Part shown: positions 7,732 to 15,653 of the stretch, in pieces
Layout of the letters: each line of letters starts with the position of its first letter
How positions within the stretch are numbered: position 1 is the stretch's first letter
NCBI RefSeq assembly: GCF_900625105.1
Contig: NZ_UYYD01000001.1
Coordinates: 682,001 to 746,000 of the forward strand
Length of the DNA: 64,000 nt
Direction: 5' to 3'
Source: Agathobaculum sp. Marseille-P7918
GTDB taxonomy: Bacteria > Bacillota > Clostridia > Oscillospirales > Butyricicoccaceae
Notes under the pieces: generated by a model
The model's input: the letters and a program-made list of their open reading frames with translations, nothing else
The model's database searches: none
Told to the model about the DNA's origin: nothing
Position numbers and translations under genes: made by a program

Positions 7732-9423
7732 ATGAAAGTTGTCATTGTCGGCGGCGTTGCCGGCGGCGCGACCGCCGCGGCCCGCATCCGCAGGCGGGAT
7801 GAGCAGGCGGAGATCGTCGTTTTTGAGCGGTCGGGATTTATCTCCTACGCCAACTGCGGCCTGCCCTATTACATCGGCGGCGTCATCACCGACCAGAACG
7901 AGCTGACCCTGCAAACGCCCGAGAGCTTTTACGAGCGCTTCCGCGTCGATATGCGGGTGCACCACGAGGTGACCGCCCTCCATCCCGAACGGAAAACCGT
8001 ATCCGTGACCAACCTGCAAACCGGCGAGCAATGGGAAGAGCCGTATGACAAGCTGCTGCTCTCGCCCGGCGCCAAGCCCGCGCAGCCCCGCCTGCCCGGC
8101 GTGGGACTGGAAAACCTGTTCACGCTGCGCACCGTGGAGGATACCCTGCGCATCCGCCGTTTTCTCGACACGCACCACCCCAAGTCCGCCGTGCTCGCGG
8201 GCGGCGGCTTCATCAGCCTGGAAATGGCGGAAAACCTGCGCCGTTCCGGCATGGAAGTGACCATCGTCCAGCGCCCCAAGCAGCTGATGAACCCCTTTGA
8301 CCCCGAGATGGCGGCGTTCATCCATGCGGAAATGCGCAAGCATGGCGTGCAGCTCGCGCTGGGGCACACCGTGGAAGGGTTTGAGGAGAAAGACGGCGGC
8401 ATTGATGTGCTGCTCAAAGACGCCGCGCCGCTTCATGCCGACATGGTGGTGCTCGCCATCGGCGTGACGCCGGACAGCCGTCTGGCGCAGGATGCCGGGC
8501 TGGAAACCGGCATCAAGGGCAGCATCGTGGTCAACGACCGGATGGAAACCTCGGCGCCCGATATCTATGCGGTGGGCGACGCCGTGCAGGTGCGGCATTT
8601 TGTCACCGGACAGGACGCGCTCATCTCGCTGGCTGGCCCGGCCAACAAGCAGGGCCGCATCGCCGCGGACAACATCTGCGGGGACGACAAGCACTATCAC
8701 GGCAGTCAGGGCAGCTCGGTCGTTCAGGTGTTCGAGATGACCGCCGCGGCCACGGGCGTCAACGAAACCAACGCCAAAAAAGCCGGCCTGTCGGTCGATA
8801 AGGTCATTCTGTCCCCGATGAACCACGCCGGTTACTATCCCGGCGGCAAGCTGATGACCATCAAGGTGGTGTTTGAGCAGCAGACCTACCGCCTGCTCGG
8901 CGCGCAGATCGTCGGCTACGACGGCGTGGACAAGCGCATCGACGTGCTGGCCACCGCCATCCGCGCCGGCCTCAAGGCCACCGATCTGGCTGAGCTTGAT
9001 CTGGCGTATGCCCCGCCCTATTCCTCGGCCAAGGACCCGGTCAACATGGCGGGCTTCATGGTGGAAAACATCGCAAACGGTCTGGTCCGGCAGTGGTATC
9101 TCGAGGACGAAGCTGCGCTGCCGCGCGACGGCAGCGTCACCCTGCTGGACGCCCGCACAGAGGCGGAATACGCCGCCGGCCACATCGACGGCTTTGTCAA
9201 CATCCCGGTCGATGCCCTGCGCGAACGGCTCGACGAGATCCCGCTCTGGAAGCCGGTTTACCTGATCTGCCAGAGCGGCCTGCGCAGCTATATCGCCGCC
9301 CGCATCCTCGCAAGCCACGGATATGACTGCTATAACTTTGCCGGCGGCTACCGCCTGTACGAAACAGCAAAGCTTGACCGCTGCCTGATCGAACAGGCAA
9401 CCGCCTGCGGCATGGACCGCTAA
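7732..9423 (+). CDS. CoA-disulfide reductase-like flavoprotein with C-terminal rhodanese domain
   Basis: 563-residue fusion enzyme. The N-terminal FAD loop VIVGGVAGGATAAAR, the single redox cysteine in SYANCGLPYY (Cys42), and the NAD(P)H loop VLAGGGFISLEMAE place it in the CoA-disulfide reductase / NADH oxidase group of pyridine nucleotide-disulfide oxidoreductases. The reductase part fills about residues 1-450. The C-terminal rhodanese domain (about 470-555) has LLDARTEAEYAAGHIDG and active loop CQSGLRS. Known enzymes of this fused type reduce CoA persulfide/polysulfide (NADH-dependent persulfide reductase) or CoA disulfide. With a free rhodanese directly upstream, sulfane-sulfur reduction is the likely role. 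The ATG at 7732 follows the rhodanese stop. Confidence 0.88.
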   Translation: MKVVIVGGVAGGATAAARIRRRDEQAEIVVFERSGFISYANCGLPYYIGGVITDQNELTLQTPESFYERFRVDMRVHHEVTALHPERKTVSVTNLQTGEQWEEPYDKLLLSPGAKPAQPRLPGVGLENLFTLRTVEDTLRIRRFLDTHHPKSAVLAGGGFISLEMAENLRRSGMEVTIVQRPKQLMNPFDPEMAAFIHAEMRKHGVQLALGHTVEGFEEKDGGIDVLLKDAAPLHADMVVLAIGVTPDSRLAQDAGLETGIKGSIVVNDRMETSAPDIYAVGDAVQVRHFVTGQDALISLAGPANKQGRIAADNICGDDKHYHGSQGSSVVQVFEMTAAATGVNETNAKKAGLSVDKVILSPMNHAGYYPGGKLMTIKVVFEQQTYRLLGAQIVGYDGVDKRIDVLATAIRAGLKATDLAELDLAYAPPYSSAKDPVNMAGFMVENIANGLVRQWYLEDEAALPRDGSVTLLDARTEAEYAAGHIDGFVNIPVDALRERLDEIPLWKPVYLICQSGLRSYIAARILASHGYDCYNFAGGYRLYETAKLDRCLIEQATACGMDR

Positions 9424-9459
9424 ATGGCGATTTCCCTTTTTCGGTTGCGGCACCATACA

Positions 9460-9495
9460 AACGCCCGGCCTTTGCACTGCAAAGGCCGGGCGTTT
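9460..9495. terminator. Bidirectional terminator
   Basis: Arms CGCCCGGCCTTTGCA / TGCAAAGGCCGGGCG flanked by A and T runs. It lies between the convergent reductase and ABC-transporter genes. Confidence 0.9.
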
Positions 9496-9534
9496 TGTTC
9501 TGTGGTATTTTGTTTTGCGCGGTCTGTCCGCTTG

Positions 9535-10344
9535 TCACCCCGCGCGCTCGTGCGTCAGCAGCATGCGGTCGGTATCCAGCTCCGCACCGACCGTTTTCCG
9601 GTAGAGCGAAAGCAGACCGGGCACATCCAGCGCGTCGCGCGTACGGCCGGACAGGTCAAGCACGATTTTGCCCTGTTCGAGCATGATCGTGCGCGTGCCG
9701 AGCGACAGCGCCGCGCCGATGTTGTGCGTGACCATCATGGTGGTCGTGTGGTTTTCCGCGACGATGTCCTGCGTGATCTGCAAAATCCGCTCGGCCACCA
9801 CCGGGTCGAGCGCCGCGGTGTGCTCGTCGAGCAGCAGCACGCGCGGGGCGTTGATTGTCGCCATCAGCAGCGTCACCGCCTGCCGCTGGCCGCCGGATAG
9901 CAGGCCGATGCGGGTTTTCATGCGGTCCTCCAGCCCCATATCCAGCCGCGCGAGTTGCTCGCGGAAAAACGCGCGCTTTTTGCGCGGCAGCGCGGGGGCG
10001 AGCAGCCGTCCGCCCGCGCGGGCATAGGCCAGCGCCACGTTTTCCTCTATCGTCAGATCGGGCGCGGTGCCGCGCATCGGGTCCTGAAAGATGCGCGCAA
10101 CCTTGCGCGCCCGCTTGTACTCGGGCTGATAGGTCAGGTCCTCCCCGTCCAGCAAAATGTGCCCGCGATCGACGAAAAAGCTGCCCGCGATCGCGCCGAA
10201 CAGCGTGGACTTGCCCGCGCCGTTCGAGCCGATGACCGTGACGAACTCGCCGTCCTTTAAGGTGAGATCCAGCCCGCACAGCGCGTGATGCGCGCTGGCC
10301 GTACCCGGCTGGAAGGTTTTATCCAAGCCCTTTAGTGTCAGCAT
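9535..10344 (-). CDS. trpZ: ABC transporter ATP-binding protein (TrpXYZ-type)
   Basis: 269-residue ATPase of the uptake-transporter type paired with COG2984/COG4120 proteins. Walker A is GSNGAGKST (about 39-47), the signature is LSGGQRQAVT, and Walker B is VLLLDEHTAALDP. It is the last gene of a three-gene operon (binding protein, permease, ATPase), and its start overlaps the permease end by 7 bases. The Trp-type T-box in front of the operon points to tryptophan (or a precursor) as substrate. The symbol follows the naming used for T-box-controlled trpXYZ transporters; I assign it by context rather than by similarity search. Confidence 0.85.
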   Translation of the reverse strand: MLTLKGLDKTFQPGTASAHHALCGLDLTLKDGEFVTVIGSNGAGKSTLFGAIAGSFFVDRGHILLDGEDLTYQPEYKRARKVARIFQDPMRGTAPDLTIEENVALAYARAGGRLLAPALPRKKRAFFREQLARLDMGLEDRMKTRIGLLSGGQRQAVTLLMATINAPRVLLLDEHTAALDPVVAERILQITQDIVAENHTTTMMVTHNIGAALSLGTRTIMLEQGKIVLDLSGRTRDALDVPGLLSLYRKTVGAELDTDRMLLTHERAG

Positions 10345-11207
10345 GCCCGATTCTCCTTTCTCTCCTGCCGCTCGCGCAGCGCCGCGCTCATCGCGGGCAG
10401 CGCCAGCGTGGCCGCGACGATCACCGCCGACAGCAGCCGCAGCGCATTGGCACTCATCAGATTATACCGCAGCGCCAGCGCCAGAATGATGCGGTACACA
10501 ACCGAGCCGAGCACGGCGCTGACCAGTCCGATCCGCACGCCGCGCCGCCCGCACAGCACTTCGCCGATGATGACCGACGCCAGACCGATGACGATCATGC
10601 CGCTGCCCGCACTCACGTCGCCAAAGCCCTGACACTGGGCGAGGATCGCGCCCGACAGCGCGACCAGCGCGTTGGACAGCGCCAGCGCCGCGAACCGCAC
10701 CGCCACGGTGTTGATCGAAGAGGCGCGCACCATGTCCTCGTTAGAACCCGCGGCGCGGATGCACAGCCCGCCGACCGTCTGGAAAAAGCCGCCCACGAGC
10801 AGCAGGACAACCAGGGTTACCAGCGTGACCGCACAAGCCTCGCCGCCCAGCGGTTCAAAAAACTTTTTCGCGCTCAGGAGGGACACGTTCGGCCCGCCCA
10901 GCACGGTGATGTTGACCGTGTACAGGCCGCTCATGGTCAGAATGCCCGCGAGAATCGGATGGATGCGGCACGCGGTCTGCAAAAACGCCGTCACCATCCC
11001 CGCCAGCGCACCGGCCAGCGCGCCGCACAGCAGCGCGGCAAACGGGTGTCCCGCCGCGCACAGCATGGTCGAAACCGCCATGCCGAACGCAAACGAACCG
11101 TCCACCGTCAGGTCGGGCAGGTTGAGGATGCGGAACGAAATGTACACCCCCAGCGCCAGCAGCGCATATTCCATGCCGAGCAATACGGAATCCAGCAAAA
11201 AGTCCAT
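10338..11207 (-). CDS. trpY: ABC transporter permease (TrpXYZ-type)
   Basis: 289-residue membrane protein with about eight or nine hydrophobic helices and the branched-chain-amino-acid-permease-like element LNLPDLTVDGSFAFG near the N-terminus, typical of this permease family. It forms the membrane channel of the transporter with its neighbours. AAGGAGGGG precedes the ATG. It sits 33 bases downstream of the binding-protein gene and overlaps the ATPase gene. Confidence 0.85.
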   Translation of the reverse strand: MDFLLDSVLLGMEYALLALGVYISFRILNLPDLTVDGSFAFGMAVSTMLCAAGHPFAALLCGALAGALAGMVTAFLQTACRIHPILAGILTMSGLYTVNITVLGGPNVSLLSAKKFFEPLGGEACAVTLVTLVVLLLVGGFFQTVGGLCIRAAGSNEDMVRASSINTVAVRFAALALSNALVALSGAILAQCQGFGDVSAGSGMIVIGLASVIIGEVLCGRRGVRIGLVSAVLGSVVYRIILALALRYNLMSANALRLLSAVIVAATLALPAMSAALRERQERKENRAC

Positions 11208-11240
11208 GATTGTCCCCTCCTTATATCAGCTTGCCGCTTG

Positions 11241-12230
11241 TCAGCCGATCACAGTGACCGAATCATCCGTCGGCAGCGTGATGTGCAGGGCGTCCGCCGC
11301 CGCCTGGCTGCAAACATACTGGAAGGTGTCCAGCGCCTCGGCCGGCACCTCGGACACGGCCTTGCCCTGCAAAATCTCATACGCCATCTCCGCCGAGCGC
11401 TCGCCCAGCTGGGTGTTGGAAACCGACACGCAAGCCAGCGCGCCCGACTGCACCATCACGGGGTCCGAGCCGTAAACCGGGATGCCCGCCGCCGTCGCGG
11501 CTTCCACCACCTGCGGCATCGCGCTCTGCACGGTCGAGTCAATCGGGATATAGATCGCGTCAACGTGGCCGGCCAGCGACTGCGCCGCCTGCTGCACTTC
11601 GTTCGACGAGGCGACCGTCACTTCTTCATACGCCATATTGACCGATTCCAGATAGGCCTTGGCCTTTGCCGCGGTCAGTACGGCGTTCTGCTCGCCCGAG
11701 CAGTACAGGATGCCGACCGACTGCATATCGGGCGTCAGCTTGTCAGCCAACGTGAAGATTTCATCGACCGGGACGATGTTGGACGTGCCGGTCGCGTTTT
11801 TATCCGGCGCTTCCATGTCGCTCATCACGCCCGCCGACACCGGATCGGTCACCGAAATGAATACGACCGGCGCTTCCACGCCCGCGTTGACGACCGCCTG
11901 CGTCGCCGGTGTGACGATCGGCACGATCAGGTCGTAATCCGCGGTTTTGAGTTCGGATGCGATCGAGTTGAGCGTGGACATGTCGCCCTGCGCGTTTTTG
12001 ATATCATATGTGGCCGTGCCGCCGGTCAGCTCGGTCAGTTTGTTCTCAAAGCTGTCGATCATCTCGGTGAACGCGTCGTTATCCACCAGCTGCACAATGG
12101 CGACCTTGGCGGCATCCGTGTTTGCCGTCTGGTTCGTGCTCTCGTCCGTCGTCGTGCTCTCGCCGCCGCAGGCGGTCAGGGCCATCAGGCTAATGCTCAT
12201 CAGCAGGGCTGCAATTCGTTTGGTTTTCAT
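11241..12230 (-). CDS. trpX: ABC transporter substrate-binding lipoprotein (TrpXYZ-type)
   Basis: 329-residue lipoprotein. The signal peptide ends in a lipobox LMALTAC with lipidated Cys21, followed by a Ser/Thr-rich linker and a periplasmic-binding-protein fold of the ABC-type 'putative tryptophan/tyrosine' family (VAIVQLVDNDAFTEMIDSF; later ATGTSNIVPVDEIF and PTDDSVTVIG). It captures substrate outside the membrane for the permease/ATPase pair. The ATG at 12230 follows AAAAAAGGAGGACATTACC. Expression is controlled by the T-box leader ending just upstream, so it should rise when tRNA-Trp is uncharged. Confidence 0.88.
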   Translation of the reverse strand: MKTKRIAALLMSISLMALTACGGESTTTDESTNQTANTDAAKVAIVQLVDNDAFTEMIDSFENKLTELTGGTATYDIKNAQGDMSTLNSIASELKTADYDLIVPIVTPATQAVVNAGVEAPVVFISVTDPVSAGVMSDMEAPDKNATGTSNIVPVDEIFTLADKLTPDMQSVGILYCSGEQNAVLTAAKAKAYLESVNMAYEEVTVASSNEVQQAAQSLAGHVDAIYIPIDSTVQSAMPQVVEAATAAGIPVYGSDPVMVQSGALACVSVSNTQLGERSAEMAYEILQGKAVSEVPAEALDTFQYVCSQAAADALHITLPTDDSVTVIG

Positions 12231-12265
12231 GGTAATGTCCTCCTTTTTTCGCTTGCGGACGGACA

Positions 12266-12303
12266 AAAAAACGCCCGTCCTTAGAATCCCTTCCAAGGAC
12301 AGG
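12266..12303 (-). terminator. Terminator hairpin of the T-box leader
   Basis: Minus strand CCTGTCCTT / AAGGACGGG stem followed by a run of seven T. It is the competing structure to the T-box antiterminator. Confidence 0.85.
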
Positions 12304-12545
12304 CGTGAAAAAATCTGTTTGCCTGCGGTGCCACCTTGATTCGCACAAAAAGTGTGCGCACTCTGCGGGATGCCAACACATCCCTCTCCGGTAACGGGGA
12401 GTCCGTTGCGCTATACTGAGCCTTGCGGCCGTTCCCGCGCACCCTCTGCGGTCCATTTGTCCGATGCGCTGCTGCCGGGATCTCACCGCCCCCGACTCTC
12501 TGCGAACCCGCTTTCCGGTTTTACTTCCGCTTCTTTGGTTTGTTG
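12266..12545 (-). promoter_or_regulatory. T-box riboswitch, Trp specifier, upstream of trpXYZ
   Basis: On the minus strand the leader shows the T-box core AAGGTGGCACCGCAGG (12337-12322), which pairs with the tRNA acceptor end. Upstream is a long Stem I beginning GCAGAGAGTC with GGTGAGATCC. In the region where the specifier loop should be, ACAAATGGACC offers the codon TGG at 12455-12453, matching tryptophan. A terminator hairpin follows the T-box core. Uncharged tRNA-Trp would stabilise the antiterminator and switch on the transporter. The specifier position is my reading of the fold, not a computed alignment. Confidence 0.9.
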
Positions 12546-12550
12546 CACTC

Positions 12551-12579
12551 AGTTTACCACCAATCTTTTTTCTTGACAA
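12551..12579 (-). promoter_or_regulatory. Promoter of the T-box/trpXYZ operon
   Basis: Minus strand TTGTCA, 17-base spacer, TAAACT. The predicted start is near 12544, which begins the T-box leader. Confidence 0.75.
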
Positions 12580-12677
12580 GTCTTTATTTTTCCTGAATTT
12601 CGGAGTATGATAAGAAAAACTTTAGTTTATTTTTACCATAAATTCTTATTACGATAAATTTGAAAGGTGGAATACGC

Positions 12678-12983
12678 ATGGTCCGGCATATTTTGTTCTG
12701 GCAGCTCAAAGAGAAATTCCGCACAGGAGACGCGCAGGCGCAGGCATTGCAGGCGCTGCGCGCGTCCGTGCGCACGCTCGAGGCGATCGACGGCCTGCGC
12801 TGCGCGGAGATCGGGCCGAATCTGGCCGGCGGCGACTATGATCTGGTGTTTTACGCGGAATTTGACAGCGTCGCCGCGCTTGAAGCCTTCCGCGAGCACC
12901 CGCTGCACGTCGCCCACCGCACGCGCTGCGCGCCCTATGTCACCGGCCGGCTCGCGGGCGATCTGGACACGGCCGCGCAGTAA
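12678..12983 (+). CDS. Dabb-family (stress-responsive alpha/beta barrel) protein
   Basis: 101-residue protein beginning MVRHILFWQLKEKF, the classic start of the Dabb domain, a dimeric ferredoxin-like alpha/beta barrel. Further family features are NLAGGDYDLVFYAEFDSVAALEAF and HPLHVA. Members bind small hydrophobic ligands or act in stress; the exact role is unknown. AAAGGTGG precedes the ATG. It stands alone, convergent with the next gene and only 21 bases from it. Confidence 0.85.
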   Translation: MVRHILFWQLKEKFRTGDAQAQALQALRASVRTLEAIDGLRCAEIGPNLAGGDYDLVFYAEFDSVAALEAFREHPLHVAHRTRCAPYVTGRLAGDLDTAAQ

Positions 12984-13004
12984 GTCCGGCGCGGGCGCGC
13001 TGCA

Positions 13005-14369
13005 TCAGGCGTGCAGATCGAACTGCCGGATGGAATACCGGAATTTGCCCGATTTGCCGGGCTCGATCCGGGGCACCACGACGGCGCGCACTTCCACGCC
13101 CGGCAAAAACCCGGCGACGTCCTGACGGAACGCGTCGATCTCCTCCGGCCGGCTTTGCTCGCACAGCACCAGCCGCAGCTCCGCGCGGTCGATACTGGTC
13201 TGCACCAGCTGAAACTGCCGGAAGCTGTCATACTTGCGGGACAGCTGGTTAACAAAGTTGCCGTGCACCAGTTTGCCGTCCGGCAGCTGGAAAATGGCGT
13301 CCTCCCGTCCGTCCAGACTGCGAATGACCGGCAGCGTCACCCCGCACGGGCAACCGGTTTCCGGCGACAGCGTCGCGGTGTCACCCAGCAGATAGCGCAG
13401 GCGCGGCATCGCCAGATTGTTCAGGTCGGTGGTGACCACCAGCCCGCTCTGTCCCGGCGGAACCGGCTCAAACGTGACCGGGTCCACCACCTCCAAAATG
13501 CAGTTTTCCGCGCTCAGGTGCAGATGCCCGCACGGGCACTCGTACCCCAGAATGCCCGCGTCCCGCGCGCCGTATTCGTTGAGCACCGGGCTGCCGAACA
13601 CGTCCTGCAAGCGCTGCCGCTGATGGTCATACAGTGTCTCCGAGGTGGAAACCACGGCTTTGAGATGCCGCAGCCGCAGCGCGTCCGCAAACGGCGCCAG
13701 CAAATCGGCAAAGGTGGAAAGCGCGCTGGCGTAGCCATAGAGGTATTCCGGCTGATAGCGGTTGAGGAATCGGATATACCGCGCCACGTCCTGTTCGGTC
13801 AGGTCGTAAGCGGACAGAATCATCCGGTTTTTCAAAAACCGGTCCTTCCACCGCGCGGCGCGCTGTTTGTCCTGGCTCAGCTCGATCGGGTTGCCCCAGA
13901 TCATCACGCTGCGGCTGCCCGGGGTGATATCCCACCACGACAGCCCGCGCCACCGGGCGGCTTCATAATGCTCCACGGTATAGCGGTCCATGAAAAACCG
14001 GACCGGCTCGCCGGTGGAGCCGCCGGTCACGTTGGCGATCAGCCTCGACCGATCGTACCGGGTGTTGAGATACCGCTGCGGCTGCGCCTGAAACGCGGAT
14101 TTTTTCAGAATCGGAATCGTGCGCAGCACCGCCCAAGGGTCGCGCTCGATCGCCGCATCCGAAATGCCAAGGCTCTGGTATGCGGGCACGCCTGCGGCAC
14201 AGGCATGCAGCAGCGTTTTGAGCCGCGCCGCCCGCAGCGCGCGCAGCACTTCGGGCGCGGCATACTGTGTCTGCTCCATTTCCTGCAAATAAACCCGGAT
14301 CCGGTTGCCTTTTTTCCACTCCATCGCCGGATACAGCAGCTTTTCGATGAAAAATTTGTTGACGGACAT
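13005..14369 (-). CDS. CapK/PaaK-like adenylate-forming enzyme
   Basis: 454-residue protein of the phenylacetate-CoA-ligase/CapK branch of adenylate-forming enzymes. Visible motifs are the phosphate loop GGSTGEPVRFF, the segment LNEYGARDAGILGYEC with the substrate/AMP-contacting Y-G-A-R-D element, and two CPCG motifs (ECPCGHLHL and CPCGVTLP) that may bind metal. It would activate a carboxylic acid as an acyl-adenylate. CapK-like members are often linked to capsule or polysaccharide work, but there is no such neighbour here. The ATG at 14369 has a GGGGGAG site; the open frame further upstream overlaps promoter-like sequence. Confidence 0.75.
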   Translation of the reverse strand: MSVNKFFIEKLLYPAMEWKKGNRIRVYLQEMEQTQYAAPEVLRALRAARLKTLLHACAAGVPAYQSLGISDAAIERDPWAVLRTIPILKKSAFQAQPQRYLNTRYDRSRLIANVTGGSTGEPVRFFMDRYTVEHYEAARWRGLSWWDITPGSRSVMIWGNPIELSQDKQRAARWKDRFLKNRMILSAYDLTEQDVARYIRFLNRYQPEYLYGYASALSTFADLLAPFADALRLRHLKAVVSTSETLYDHQRQRLQDVFGSPVLNEYGARDAGILGYECPCGHLHLSAENCILEVVDPVTFEPVPPGQSGLVVTTDLNNLAMPRLRYLLGDTATLSPETGCPCGVTLPVIRSLDGREDAIFQLPDGKLVHGNFVNQLSRKYDSFRQFQLVQTSIDRAELRLVLCEQSRPEEIDAFRQDVAGFLPGVEVRAVVVPRIEPGKSGKFRYSIRQFDLHA

Positions 14370-14473
14370 CGGTCTCCCCCATTTCCCGCGGTCTGTGTCC
14401 TGCGGCCTGCCGGACAGCAGACCGATAACTGGGTTTTGCGGAACGCTTTGCGCCGTTCCTGCTTTGCAATGGG

Positions 14474-14479
14474 AGTATA
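14474..14479 (-). promoter_or_regulatory. Extended -10 element, possible promoter of the CapK-like gene
   Basis: Minus strand TGC-TATACT. No good -35 is present at normal spacing, though TTGACG lies 23 bases upstream. Confidence 0.35.
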
Positions 14480-14525
14480 GCATGCCGTTTTTTGTCTTTT
14501 TCCGTCAATTGACCCCGCCGCAGCC

Positions 14526-14565
14526 AAAAACCCCTGCAAAAGGCAATGCCTTTTGCAGGGGTTTT
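14526..14565 (-). terminator. Terminator after the kinase-HTH operon
   Basis: Arms AACCCCTGCAAAAGGC / GCCTTTTGCAGGGGTT, with T-run on the minus strand. It lies 26 bases past the stop at 14592. Confidence 0.9.
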
Positions 14566-14591
14566 GCTATTTTGATTCCTCTGCGACCCAG

Positions 14592-15653
14592 TCAGAGCAG
14601 GCCGAGCAGCTCATCCGCTTCCTCCAGATCCAGTTCTTCCAGCACGCAGCGCACATACCCGGCCACGCTTTCCACGTCCTCCGCCTCACTCTGGTACCCG
14701 GCCTGCCAGTATTCCTGCGCCAACTCGGTGCAGCGGCGGCGGGTGGCCGCGTCGCGGGTGACGGCCAGCAGCGCGGTCGCGTTGCCGAGCGCCAACTCCG
14801 GATGGGTCAGCGCCAGCTGCTGCAAGGCGTAAATGAGCACACATTCCAGCCGGTCACGCGCCCGCAGCGGGTCCATGCCCGCATAATGCAGCATGACGTC
14901 CAGCTCTTCCAGCGTCATGTTCAGGTGCAGCCCCAGCGCCGTCAGGCTGCGCCGCCGCGGCACGATGCCATGGCGCCGCAGCTGGGAAAGCTGCTTTTCC
15001 ACCCACGCCGGCAGCCCCAGACTGTGCAGGCTGCCGCCGCCGTCGCGCGCGGCTTCCAGTTGATGCACGGTCAGATAGTCGGCCAGATACCGCTCCAGCT
15101 TTTGCTTGCGCCCGGTTAGCTCGGTCCCGAACTCCTGCAAAAAGGCCGCGAATTCCGCCTCCGTGTCCACCGCCGACAAGTGCGCCATCAGCTTGGTGGT
15201 GGTGATGCTGGACGGGCCGTTGGACGGCTGCCCGGTCAGCAGCCGGTGATACATGGCCTCCGCTGCGGCATAGTCATAGCGGGTATCGCCCCGCGCCCGC
15301 CGCTGCAGGCAGAAAATACAGCAGGCGTCAAACGAGTCTCTGGGATTGAGCCCGCAATAGCCGCCATAGCGGGACAGCATATCGCTGACCGCCTGCGGCG
15401 GCATGGCCGCACCGAAGCCGATCTTGACATAGGTATCCCGGCTTTTTGGCGCGCCGCCCTGCATCCGCCAGCGCTTGACCGTGTTTTTGCTCAGCCCGCA
15501 GCGAGAGGCAAACCGGCTGTAACTCAGCCCGGACGCATCCAGCAGGCCGGCAAAAAAGGTCTGCCAAGGCTCGGCCCATCCATCCCGGTCTTCCAGCAGG
15601 GCCAGCACATCGGCAACCGTTTCGCACCGGGACACTTGCATGGCCCTATCCAT
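14592..15653 (-). CDS. Helix-turn-helix protein coupled to a receptor-like kinase
   Basis: 353-residue protein that I do not recognise as a named family. An N-terminal helix-turn-helix is visible at about residues 42-65 (YSRFASRCGLSKNTVKRW). The rest is predicted mostly helical, with a Cys cluster (YCGL..FDACCIFCLQRRARGD, about 97-122) and a C-terminal acidic helical region (LEELDLEEADELLGLL). The start ATGGATAG overlaps the kinase stop by 8 bases, so translation is coupled. It is probably the output or partner of the kinase: a DNA-binding regulator or phosphorylation target. An alternative start is the ATG at 15641. Confidence 0.65.
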   Translation of the reverse strand: MDRAMQVSRCETVADVLALLEDRDGWAEPWQTFFAGLLDASGLSYSRFASRCGLSKNTVKRWRMQGGAPKSRDTYVKIGFGAAMPPQAVSDMLSRYGGYCGLNPRDSFDACCIFCLQRRARGDTRYDYAAAEAMYHRLLTGQPSNGPSSITTTKLMAHLSAVDTEAEFAAFLQEFGTELTGRKQKLERYLADYLTVHQLEAARDGGGSLHSLGLPAWVEKQLSQLRRHGIVPRRRSLTALGLHLNMTLEELDVMLHYAGMDPLRARDRLECVLIYALQQLALTHPELALGNATALLAVTRDAATRRRCTELAQEYWQAGYQSEAEDVESVAGYVRCVLEELDLEEADELLGLL

